DNA of 64,000 nucleotides from Trametes villosa (lineage: Eukaryota; Basidiomycota; Agaricomycetes; Polyporales; Polyporaceae). This document shows positions 10,004 to 21,442 of the stretch, one piece after another (the stretch's first letter is position 1; each line of letters begins with the position of its first letter). Position numbers and translations under genes: made by a program. The stretch covers positions 496,001-560,000 of the forward strand of contig PUDQ02000089.1 of the NCBI GenBank assembly GCA_002964805.2, read 5' to 3'. The notes beneath the pieces were generated by a model. The model made no database searches. It saw only the letters and a program-made list of their open reading frames with translations, and was not told the origin of the DNA.

Positions 10004-13000
10004 AGACGGAGCGGGGGTTCGTGATAAGCCAGAGACAGGACGAAGAGATTAAAACTTAGATAGAAGTAGCATCGGCGAGGTCGGTAGAAGACTGGGAGAT
10101 AAAGATACTAGAATCCTGAGCGAAAAGAGCCTTGGAGGAGCGGACGGGGGACGGTTCGGGGTATCTGGCGACGAGGCGCATAGAGCACATTGCGGTTGTT
10201 GGGGTTAGGGCGGAAAGTCCGTAGTCGAAGACTAAGGACGATCCGGTATGGGAGCTCGTTCGCTAGAAGCGCACGGGCCCGAGAGCAAGATGGGTGTTTG
10301 TTAGACGGGGGAGAGCTTTGGAAGGCAGCGAGGAGACGGGAGAGACGTCGGGGAGCGGGAGAGATAGGGCGGAGGCGTTATAAGGGGCGTTGCGAGAGTC
10401 AGCTGGAGGCGTGAGCAGAGTCAAATCGCCATATCGAGCCGTCGACAGCCACACGCAAACACGGCCAAACAGAGCGCCCGCTGGAGTCACGCTGACGGGT
10501 GACCGGCCTCCTGAACGCTCTTCACCCGGATCTCCTCCTCCTCCCGCCCCTCCCAGGCTGTATCCCACCCGCTGCGCAGCCCTCTCTTCCTCGCACATCC
10601 CTGCGGCGGTGCGGCAGTGTGCTCAGTCCGTGGTCCGCCTCTGCTGCTGCCCTGCTGGACCACTGCCTGCCTGCCTGCGAGCGGAACGACTCATGCGCAT
10701 TTTTTTTCCGCATGACTCACGCCTCGAAATGCAAGCTCCCAGCCGTGATCCCCTCGGGCCTCGGGCTGCGCTCGTTCCCTCGCCGCTCCCTCTATCTGCC
10801 AGCTGCATTGTTCCCGCGTGGCTGGACCGTTCTCAGTGTCAATCTCCACTCTCGGCGCACAGAAGCTCCCTGTATCAATCCTTTGTTGACTGGGACGCCC
10901 TCCCCTGGCCAACCATCTTCCCCTGATGACATATTTACTACGGTTACCATACACTCCCCTATTTACAAACGCTCAGCACTACGCACATTCGGATTAGAAC
11001 AGCGGAAGCGCGTACGTCGTCAGTTCTCGGCGTATCTCCTTTTCCTCGTCATTCTACTTCACGCATGAATAGCCTCCTGATCCACGTTCCGCAGTGTGCT
11101 GCACTGCTCGTCCGATATCCACGACTGCGTCCACCCACCAGTCGTGAAAACTGCGCGGCACCGCATTCACCCTTACCTTCTTAGGCGTACAGCTACTCAG
11201 TCGGGTTGAGTCGACCGCGGCACGAAATCCTCTGCACCGACGGTTCTTCCGCTCTTGCGTACGCTTCGGCACCCCAGGGATTACACGACGATCGGTGCCG
11301 CGCCATTCCTCCTCGGGTACTCTGAGTGAGCCCGCTATTGCCCCCGCCGACGCTCGCAACCGCTTCCGGCCGATCGCCGTACACCTACACTGAGCTTCTC
11401 ATCAATGCTCTCCTCTTCTCCCTGCTTCGCCCTGCCCTGCCCTCCGCGGTCGAAGCAAGTAATGTGAGTAGCCCTGTCAATGCACGTATAGAGAAGCTGT
11501 TCGCCCTATTCCAAGTTTACCGCAGGCCCTTCGCGAGCACGCCATGCATACATGACGCCACGCCCCCGTTTGGCCACAGCTGATCACAGTCTATCATATT
11601 CGCGCGCACGGGACGTGCGTCCTAGGACATGTGCGGGCCTCCAGAGCTGCATGTGCCAAATGCCACTGTGCGCGATGCATCTGCCAAGTAGCACGACGTG
11701 CGGCCCCGTCTTCGCTCCTCCTCAACTGTCCACCTGGTGCCGCCCCAGATGATACGGAAGATGCCGACGTAGCGGGGGCGTCCAAGCTCGGTCGCGCCGT
11801 AAATTTACGCCGCAGGCCACCCAGCCACCCTCGTTCCGATATCCAGCTGAGCCTCCATCGCGCGCGCCAGCCGGATGTGGGACGAGGGAGGGTGACTCCT
11901 ACGGCGCTCTCGGTGGACCCGTATCACGATCCGGATACTTGTGTGGTCGCGGGCGCTGTCGACGCGATGCGAGCCGCTGTGGGCCTGGGATCCTGGGAGC
12001 GCAAGACGTGCTCTGGGCGCTGTGGGTGCTGGTGTGCCGCCGCCTGTCAGACACTCACTTCGCGGAATCAGCATCAGACTAGCCGGCCCCGCGCGTGGGC
12101 CCGCAGGAAGGAGCAGGAGGGGGACGTCTGTCGCTCGCTGCACCGGCACAGGGGATTGGCGTTGGCGCGGATGCTGTGGGTGGTGCGCCGTAGCGTGATA
12201 CAGATGGGGGCGGGCAGAGGGCGGCGGCATGTCCGGGGACGTCGCGGGCTGTTCGACGTGGATTTCTGGTCGCGGGCAGACTCAATCTATAGGGTTCTGG
12301 TTCGTCTTCTTGGCTGCACGAGAAGACTGCTGCGAACGCGGGCGTGAGTACCGGAGCTCCTTTGGGCTCTCAGGCGGATGTATGGGCAGGCGCGCGGCTC
12401 AGTCGAGTTGGCGCCTTCGCGTGGTTCTACAGACTGATCCTTTCGAGGTTACTCTGCTTAGTATGCGCTTTAAAGTGTTTGTAACCCGGATAGAGAACAG
12501 ATATAAATGTGCTTGTACTCGGTAAGTATCTCCGGAATAGAAGCATTAGTAACAGCGCATGCTCCTTTGGCAAGCCTTTGCAGTTGTCGACGTTGTGCAT
12601 GCTCTTCTCTCCAACGAAACTATATGGACCAAAACATGGCCACTGCACAATGTAAGCCTTCGTCTCTCGAACCGCTCACGCACCCTTTATCTTGCCCGAA
12701 TGGCTGCTTAGCAGGACCGCAGTATCAAGTATTACTCCGTCAAGCACGGAACATACGCAAGCCCACCCTCGTAAGTATCTCCGAAGCCAAGACCCGATGC
12801 TCGTCTTAGCGTCTCGAGGTACATCGCCCGAGGTCAGGTTGAGGTTGATCACGCTCCCACTACACATGTCGACATCGACAGGGCAGCCATTGACGTGTCA
12901 GGGTGCTAAAGTTGAATACGACGGGATCGACACACCGCGACAGCCAGCAGCCCATGACATTGGCGACTGGCGCCGCACAGCTGTGAAGGGCGTTCCGCCG

Positions 13001-16000
13001 CATTCAACAGGGGATGAGACACATAGTCCCAAGTCCGGGAGTTTATGTCTCGGCCGTCAGCGGGCCAACTCGACGCCCCACTTCTCAGCTCGTGCGATGA
13101 CGATGCAGTGACACCTCGAGCTAGTTGATGTTTTGAGACCCCACATACCACGCCGACGATCTCGGGAATTTCGGTGAGTGAACTCAAGGGTTTTGATTCC
13201 GGTGCTTGTTGTTAATGAAGGAAAGACAGTGACGTAGTGTCTGCTAGTGGGATTCCCCTGGCACAGCAGCACATACAGGCGCCTTCTCGTTGCATTAGCG
13301 GGCTCGGAGTCATGCCCACTGGTAAGTAGGTCGATGCGGGTCGGCGGATCGGTTTCTTACAGACAGTTTACAGGGCTGTGTGCCCATCCTTCGGCTGGAA
13401 GCATGGTGTCGGTCGACGTAACGCTGCGCGTCTCTTCTCCCGAGAAGCCTGAGCGTAGCAACAAGTCACAAAGCCAGCCTCTACGTCCTCAGCCTACAAA
13501 ACCCACGAATGGGCGTGAACGCCGGTTAGTAATCGACGTACAGGGGACCAAGCCTGTCGTGACGCCGTTAGTAAGTCAGGCGTTCTTACGGGTGAGAAGC
13601 GGCCAGCTTCGTCACCCATAGTGCATCCTTGCGTTTGGGCTATAGCTGACGAATCTACGCTGCGGTTGCTTACAGGTTGCACTCACCAATCGCCTTTCGT
13701 GGGCACGAGGCAGCTTGAGACCCGAAGCAGCGCGTCTCACCCTCACATGTCCCTGATCGCGCCCGTTTTACATCCAAGTGTGTTCAGCTTCCGTTGGCCA
13801 GGGGAGCTCAACAACCTTCACAGGGTGCGCCCTCGTCCTATGCTAGCGAACCCGTTTACAACTACGGGTGCACTCTTCGGCTCCCAGGCAGTGCACACGG
13901 GGGCGCGGTGCGGCAGCAATGACTCCATGCCGCTGGTGCAGACCGCAGCTGGCCTATTCCTCGACGGTCACGCTATATCCGGTCGGGCTTGGGCTCGGTG
14001 CCGTGCGTGAACAGCGATCGGTCCTCCTTTTGCCCCACGGCGTCGGGGCTCGGGACCGGCCCTTGCTCGCGCTCGCTACCGGCGCATACACGCGCGACGG
14101 TCAGCTCAGGCTTGGCCTCCGGGCGCCCTCGCCGCCTGAGTCTTCCCGCTGCGCTGGACGATCGCCGCCATGGACTCAAACGCTGAGCTCATGTCGGGGA
14201 CCGCCAAGTCGGCGAGCACCGCCTGTTGTCTGCGGAGCGCTTCAACACTCCTTGGGCTTCGTGCCGGGTCCTGGACCTCTGTGAGCTGCGTGGCCATCAG
14301 GTGGGCATGCGCATGATCGATGCTAGGCAGCAGCTCGCACGTCTCAGGGGTAGACGCTGCTGCGGTCGGGGAAGAGGGCTTGCAGCGGCAGCGCAGTGAC
14401 TCACCCTGAGCCGTGCCAGGGGCCGCGTCATGTTGGCCGGGCACCGGGCAGCAGTAGAGCGACCGAACGGCAGCGCGGCCAGCCTCTTCGCCCGAGCCAG
14501 CTGGATTCAGCCCTGCCCATGAGCGACGTAGATGCTGCAGTGCCTTTATGAATGCTCCAAGGGATGTAGGTCTGGTTCTCAAAGTTGAGGTTAGAAATTG
14601 TTAACGCCGTTCATTGGACTGCGACCACCATCGCTCTGTCCCCCTCTCTTGTGACCCTCAGCCCAGTAGGTATCGACGTACAAGCATGGGTGCGGGGTTG
14701 CTTTGCAATACCCTCGCAACTCCGGATGCTGCGCAGGAGCGATGGTCGGGTTGACTCTGAGGGTATCGCAAGTTGCAAGGCTAGCGCCCAGTCTTGAGTC
14801 TGAGAGCCTAAGAGCTGCCTCTTACACTGACAGTCGTTCTGTGCCGGTTGCTCTACGATCCTGCGACACCGTGAACATGGTTCGGTATCAACCTATGGTT
14901 ATACTCGCGCATACACTCACTGCGTTGCTCAGGTTGCCCCTTGCATCGCCCAAAGGTCCGTGTGATTCTCCCGTATGATCCCGGGCCCCTCCCATGCTGC
15001 GCACCCGACGCTCACCACCACGTATAGCGGTTACTGCGGCCTCCGCTACTGTCGTATGCAGGACAGAAGCCTGCTCGGCTGTAAGGATGGGCGAACTGCC
15101 GCTCGGCTCTCCCCGAGTAGTAACGCCAGGCAAGCCGAACACCTCTGTCTCGGCACATACTACACCTACCCAACTGGCGACAGTTAAACGCACACAGGGA
15201 CTACGCCTTCATGGTAACGCCGGGTAGGAGATGCGCGGCTGGAGGACATTCAGGTGCGTATCCACCAGTCCAGGCATCAATACATCGCCTTGAATATACG
15301 GGTGCGTTTCCAATGGTCTATGCTTCGTTGCATGGCGTAGGAGCGAAGCCGTAGAACGCTCAGACTTTAGAACTCGTTGTACCCACCAAGCTGCCATTCC
15401 TCCATCTAAACTGGCAATTTCCGTTTTGCTGACATCGCCGAAGCCTTCCCAGAAGTATGCATGAGGACCCTTGAACCTCGGACCATTCTGAACCACCGAA
15501 GCTCTCCCGCCGTTGGGGACGTGATGCGACAAATGCATGCACGAACTCAAACCGACAGACTGTAGTACGCAATCCCGTCGCGCTCGCAGCATCGACTCGA
15601 TCATCACGAACGCGTGGATAGCACCCGGCCTCACGCTCGACGTCAGCCATACCACCGTAAATACCGACGTTGGCGCGGGCGCATCATACTCGAGGCGCAG
15701 CCAGAGCGTCCGAGTCCCTATGCGCAGCCGCACCTCCTTCACAGTATCAACGCGATTTCCTGAATCGTGCGGCGTCGCAATGGGCAGGCCACGTCGCCAC
15801 AATCACCGTCGCAGTTACGCCGCCGATACCACGTCCAATGCTCCAACAATGGCCTCCGTCGGGCTGCGGCGGCGGTTGTGACCGTAGTTCCCGTCGTGCA
15901 GTGTCATCTTTCCACTGGCACGTACAGATTCAGAGGCCCGGGTAAGTGTGCATCTTATATCGAGTGATCGTTCATGACGCTGATCTCGGACCTGCCCGTC

Positions 16001-18167
16001 CACCACAGTGACTATCAAACCCTCTTGAATCGATGATATGCCCCGTTGCGTTGAAGCCGGGACTGCAATCCAGCGCGTGCTCCCGGGATGGCCGCACATC
16101 TCACTCCTCTCCGTCAACCTAGCCGCTAGCTGGGCGGTAGCCAGACCGACCTCCGCCTTCCTCTACTCGACCGTCGCAACTGGCATCTTGCCATTTCCCA
16201 ATGTAGACTTGCACGATCCTTTAGCGTGCCATCGCGCCCGTCAGTATCTATGAACCACTGCCGGCATAGCTGTCTCTTCGATGCGCAGGTGCCTGAGAGA
16301 AAGAAGGCACCTTTCGGACCTCTTTGACTACTCGGTGCTACCCCAAACCTTCCGCGAGACGTTTCCTGAACTCGTTGCTTGCGCATGTCATCGGCCCGCG
16401 GATTTATTGCGCGTGGTGGTGCACGCTCCTCAAGGGGGGTAAGTGCAGTCCCGCCCACGTCGAGCTTTCCTACAGCAACGAGTACTTACGTGAAATTCTC
16501 ACCGCGGAGACCCGATCTTGCTCGTCCATGCCGTGTATGTATTGTCAACTCACGGCACTCGCTTTCTCCGACCACTCTCCGTAAGTCAATATGCACGTTC
16601 TTGCGAAACCGTCCCACCTAGGGGGGCCGAGAGGTGAATGATGCTTCGCAATGCCGTGGGGGAGGCCATGTTCCCAGGAAGGCTAGAGACCGCACGTCAA
16701 CGCCGTACGTACCACGTCGCTCTTCCATTTGGCGTGGCCGCTTATCGTTGCAGCCTCGACCGTTGCTCGCCGAGGGCCTTCTCGGACTGTACCTTCTGCC
16801 ATGGGTGCTGATGCCGCCGGACGCTATGCGGTCGCGGCGATCCCAATGAGCTTAATAGATGACGATCATGTACATCACCCTTCCGCAACGGACATGGTGC
16901 AATCCCGCGACACACCAGCAGACCACAGAGCCAGCCCGTGCCAGGCCACTGTCTCCAGCGTCGCGGTCAGTATATGACCTCAACATTGTCATTGATACGT
17001 CGCGGCCGGCATGGCGTCTCGAACTGTATAGAGTGCACCGCGGGCGCGATGTTATCTCCTCTTCGTACAGACTCCGTGCGTCCGTGCCTGCCCTGGAACC
17101 GGGCACCTCCCATCTTCGGCTGAAGGGGCACAGGAGATCTGCCTTCTAGGTCAAAAGCCTCCCCTCGTCCCCTTGGTCATGGGACGCCGCGCGACATGTG
17201 GCAGCCGCCCTCGGGCTGCGCGCGCTGCGGAACCTGAAGGGCTTATCCGCAATAGCCTTGTACTTGCCCCATGCGAGCGTCCCAGCCCGCGTCCGAGCTA
17301 CGCCTGACAAGCCCCGTCGCACAAAGCGCGAGCGGCAGGGAACTCGGCGGCCAAATGGGCGTCCTCGCTGGACGATCACGGCAGCGCGCGAGCCCTCCGC
17401 CGCCACCGGTCGAGTGCGGGGCGTGCGCTCCCAGAGTCGGACCACTTCGCGGAGCCCCGCGCGCGCTGCCACGCCCACGGCGGGCTGTCAAACTCGACAC
17501 GTCGGGCAGGCCTGTGTACGAAACCGAAGCGTTTCAGAAGGACGGCCGCGCACCAGAACCGGGCCCCAGAGTTTACTGCAACCTGATAGAAACTGATCAG
17601 AACCGCCAGCGGAACGCACCTGCGCCGTGCTAGAATGCGGGCCGGCTCTGATACAGTGTCTGCCCAGCGGGGGGCGTGCCGCCGAGTCCGACAGCGCGAG
17701 TGCTGGTGCGCCGTGCCGAATTGGGAAGAAATACGAAGGGTCGCCGTGCAGTGGGAACGCGGGCGATGGGGGCGACGAATCTGTCGTCGGAGAATCACAA
17801 TCAAGAGCCTACTGGTCGTTCTGCCCCGCGACGGGCGGCGCTAGCTGTGTGGGTAGAACGGATGAAGCCGCGCGTCGGCGCGCGCTGCATACAATAGACG
17901 CTATTCCTGGGTGAGCACCTCACGCGTTCTTCGCGGAACGACGCACCTCGCGCGAGCCACATGTTACGAGGCGTTCCGGGGAACGCAGCCAGGAATGTTA
18001 CGTCCTGCGAGCGGGCGCGCGAGGGGGACACTCACCGGGGCGGTGGGAGCAGATGGATATCCAATCTAGTACTAATCGTACAGTCAACGCCGCCACCGAT
18101 GTTCAATCTAACTTACACACGCCGTCCCGTGAAGACATCGATGCAGCGTACACGCCCGGGAAGGTCA
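10004..18167. other. Gene-poor interval
   Basis: About 8.2 kb lies between the cyclin 5' end and the 3' end of the Zn2Cys6 gene. The first 0.5 kb, purine-rich on the plus strand, is presumably cyclin promoter and 5' UTR. Beyond that I find no run of exons with family motifs and no tRNA or intact transposon. The longest open frames are of the length expected by chance at this base composition. A minus-strand frame at 14106-14582, overlapped by another at 13973-14179, looks somewhat protein-like and is listed separately. Confidence 0.5.
13973..14582 (-). pseudogene. Possible decayed coding region, unknown family
   Basis: A 158-codon minus-strand frame ends at 14106 and overlaps a second open frame (13973-14179) in another phase. 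The first contains an amphipathic, helix-like stretch with VEALRRQQAVLADLAVPDMS and SAFESMAAIVQRSGKTQ. The second continues with charged sequence (EREQGPVPSPDAVGQKEDR). Together they read like one product interrupted by a frame change, for example a gag-like or orphan gene relic. No family is recognised, and chance open frames of this size are possible here. Confidence 0.2.
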
Positions 18168-21100
18168 TTATAGGATGAGAACATCCAGGTCGTTATCCTG
18201 CATCACCGCGCGCCAGTCCGCCCTGGGGTGGTTCGCGTCCAATCGCTGCCAGACCTGTAGGTTAGGTTTAACGTCAGGGATACGTCAAACCCTCAACGTT
18301 GTGCGGCACGCGCGCGCACACGACATGCACAGTCCGCACCTGCAGAACGATGCGCTCCGACGTCTCGATCTCGTAGCAACCTGGAAGGCGGCACGATCGA
18401 TGTGAGCATTCAGGTTACTCTGGGAGGAGCGTCCCAGGGCACGCGCGCCCCGGGCGAGCGGCTGCGAGGGGGGATCGGGCGCTCACATTGTTTCCTGCAT
18501 AATTGAATGGGTGATCGGACCGGAGGTGCGAGGGCCAGGGGTCAGGTTCAGCGGCGGCGGAATGATGAGGAGTAGGGAACTTGTTTCACACCTGAACAGC
18601 TCGAAGATTGACAGAACCCGTGGACGATCTGCGCCGAACAGCTGCGAGCCCGCTATTATGACCGGCCAGGTGAGACTGCAAGGCGAGCGGGCGTCGGTCA
18701 GTCGGGGACTCCGACGCGTCTCGGGCGGGCCACAGAGTACACATGACTGAGGGACACACTCACTCGACACCCATGCCGTTCTGGCCGCATTCGAGGCAAA
18801 GCGAGAGGATCGAGGCGGCGTGGTCTTGGACGAGCGCGTCCGCGGGCGGCACTTGGAGCACGTCTCTCAGCAGGATGATCTGTACGCCGACGGGACATCA
18901 TTCAGTCTCTGCCTCCACTCCAGCGCGCGCGAACTCGAAGAACTTCGGAGCACTGACCTGCGCGGCGTGTTGATAGACGCAGTTCCCAATCTGCACCCGC
19001 TGGTGCAGTTGCCCTGCGGCGCTCCGCCAGCCCTCGAGGGCCTTGTACAGGAGCCGTGCTTCGCGCGCCCGGGCGTCAGCGTTGGCTACTTCCTTCCCGT
19101 CCTCCGATACCTCGGCGACAGAGGAAGTGGACGTCTGCGGGCTGAGCACCTGTGCGACGAGCGTCGCAACCTGGCAGGAGGCACGCATCAACGTCTACGG
19201 GGCCCGGGGAGTACAGGGAGAATGGGCTTTACCTGGGCGAGGAGCAGGAGGAACTCTCTTGACATGCCGAACACCTTGTCACTGTACGACACGTTGTCCT
19301 CGGCATTGGTCTTCGTGAGCCTGCAGACGCCTTGTCAGAAAGTTTTCGCGAAGCGGCCCCGAAAAGCAGACGCACCACCAGCAGTCTATGTTGAGCAGGC
19401 TGGGCGCCTGTCCGCGCGCGAGGCATCCTGCAGAGGTATTCTTCAGAGCGCGAACGGCGCGGCGTACACGGCGAGGAAGCGGTTACCGAAGAGCTCGTAG
19501 ACGGCGACGATCTCCAGAAGGAGTCTCGCGCGACACACGCCGGTAACGGTGTTCGGCCGGTGGCCTTTGCTGCGCGCGAGGAGGAGCCCGGGCCCGCCGC
19601 GCGTCTTCACGAGGCCCTTCGCGAACCCGAGGCTCTTCGACCAGCGCCGCCCGCAGGTAAAGATCTGTGCGGCCGCCGCCACGCGCTGTCACTGCCCGCA
19701 CACGCACGGAAGGGAGTGTACGACTCACGTCGACGAGCGCGATCGTCACCGCGGCGGCTAGCGCAGCGTCGTTGTGGCAGCCCTCGGGCGTGCCGCACGC
19801 GGCGACAAGCAGGTGCTCCGACTTCGCGCGGAACGACTCCGCCACCCGGAGGGCTTCTTCCGCCGCCTGCTGGGACACGCCGCTGCGCGAGAGTAGGAAG
19901 GACTGGTGCACGGCGGCGACGCCGAGGAGCGCGGACCGCAGCGACTCGACGGCGGAGTCGGACCCACGCACGCCGTCGAACAGGAACTGGAAGTTAGCGG
20001 CCAGGACCGGGTTCTCAGACGGGTAGGCCATTATGATGCTTAGGGCGTTGTCGCAGTAGTGACGGATCTTGGGGAGCAAAACAAGACTCATTCATTGATA
20101 TCTAAGGTGATGCGTAGTATGCGAAGAAGACCCCACCAGGTTTCTCTCCTGATGCGTCGGGAACTGCGGCGTAACGCAGGTCGTGGTTTAGATGCGTGCA
20201 TTCGCCCTGGCAGTAGCATGGCACTCACGTATGGCTCGATAGGGTCGACCGGCGTCAGGAGTTGAGGCGAAGACCATTGCGACTGGGGGGAGGCACTTTC
20301 GGTGCCGCCGCGGACCTGGGAGCCGTCTTGGTGGGCGACGATGCGAGGCAGAGGAGCAGACTGAGACTGAGAGTAATGGTGGTGCTGGTGCTGGTGTTGG
20401 TGCTGGTGTTGATGGTGTGCAGCAGTCGGATAGCCATGAACGTAGTGAGGTTGCGAGGTATAAGATGAAGCAAGTTCTGGGATAGCAGGGAGAGCGTGGG
20501 TATTATTCGAATGCATAGGGTATCCATGAGAAGAGGTGGAAATTGGCGGCACGCTGGAACATGACATAGTTAATATTGCGAGCGCCTGTCGGACGGGTCA
20601 TTAGGACATACCCTTGGCGGCGGCCATCATTCATGACGACGGGCATGTTGACGTTAGGATCACTGTCCAAAACGTTCATCAGCCCTGCCCCGCACTTTGC
20701 AAAACCGGGCGCGTAGAACGTACCTGTGGCGGCGAGAGACCATGGGCGGGATGCCCATCTCTAGGGGCTCTCGCTTTGGGGGGGAGGGGCCACGCGTTGG
20801 GGGGGTTGCAGCCTCAGAGACACCGGAGGACCCTGCGGTCGAGGGACGCGTCTCTGAGCCGTCGATTGGGGACGGGGGCTCCCGCTTTGGCGTGGGCTTT
20901 TTGCGGGTAGGGACGCCTTCGGGCCACGTACACTGCACGCGTTACGTCAGAGGGGACTCACGGGGGAACTAGAACACGCGCTGTACGTACCTCACGCTGG
21001 CCGTGGCTACAGCGCAGACAAGTCGGCTTGGTCTCGTCGCACTGTCCGGGCGGTCAGGCTGGCGCGGGCGGGCGCCTGGGACGCGACGCACCTTGATCTT

Positions 21101-21442
21101 CTTGCCACGGCATGTGAGGCAGCCCGTCTTGCTGCGGGTGTACTTGGGCCGCTTGCGCTGGGCGGCGGTGTCTTGCTGCTGCTGTCGCATCGAGCCGGGG
21201 CCGGTCGCGACGACGTGCATGTGCGCCGCGCTGGTGTGCATCTGGGAGGCATAATACGCGTTCGGGACGTAGTGGTGGGTGGGGGTCGTGGTACTGGGCG
21301 CGCGCGTCACGATGAGACACGCGCACATGGCGGGGGCGGCGGGGAGAACGATGGGGACTCACTAGTGCAGACTGTCGGCCATGACGGGGTATGGATGGGG
21401 AGGCGAGTCGTAATGACGAGGGTAGGAGTGGGGAACGTCCAT
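18168..21442 (-). CDS. Zn2Cys6 transcription factor with fungal-specific C-terminal domain (16 exons)
   Basis: Exons (high-low): 21442-21363, 21293-21092, 21041-20991, 20932-20724, 20662-20612, 20553-20229, 20067-19729, 19685-19487, 19427-19376, 19320-19233, 19170-18958, 18879-18764, 18675-18592, 18494-18487, 18380-18340, 18254-18168. This gives 714 residues with every phase consistent. The binuclear cluster is CX2CX6CX6CX2CX6C at Cys85, 88, 95, 102, 105 and 112, cut by two introns. A Ser/Pro-rich linker and a His-Gln repeat (coded near 20380-20410) follow. The C-terminal half has the helical fungal-specific regulatory region (NPVLAANFQFLFDGVRGSD, LLEIVAVYELFG, CCYEIETSERIVLQVWQRLD, RADWRAVMQD). 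It should bind CGG-type sites in the nucleus; its target pathway is unknown. Exon 14 is only 8 nt. Confidence 0.9.

Noticed and set aside
12510..12800. Repeated GTAAGTATCTCCG words as a possible repeat unit
   Set aside because: A 13-base match is expected several times by chance in a window of this size, and the flanks do not align.
15209..15802. 197-codon minus-strand frame
   Set aside because: At this base composition a few open frames this long are expected in 64 kb by chance, and there is no motif, codon bias or splice continuity.
18495..18591. Retention of the intron before the 8-nt exon in the Zn2Cys6 gene
   Set aside because: The frame stays open through it, but it then enters the next exon out of phase and loses the conserved CCYEIETSERIV motif.
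20380..20410. Short tandem repeat considered as a satellite
   Set aside because: It encodes the His-Gln run inside exon 6 of the Zn2Cys6 factor, so it is coding low complexity.
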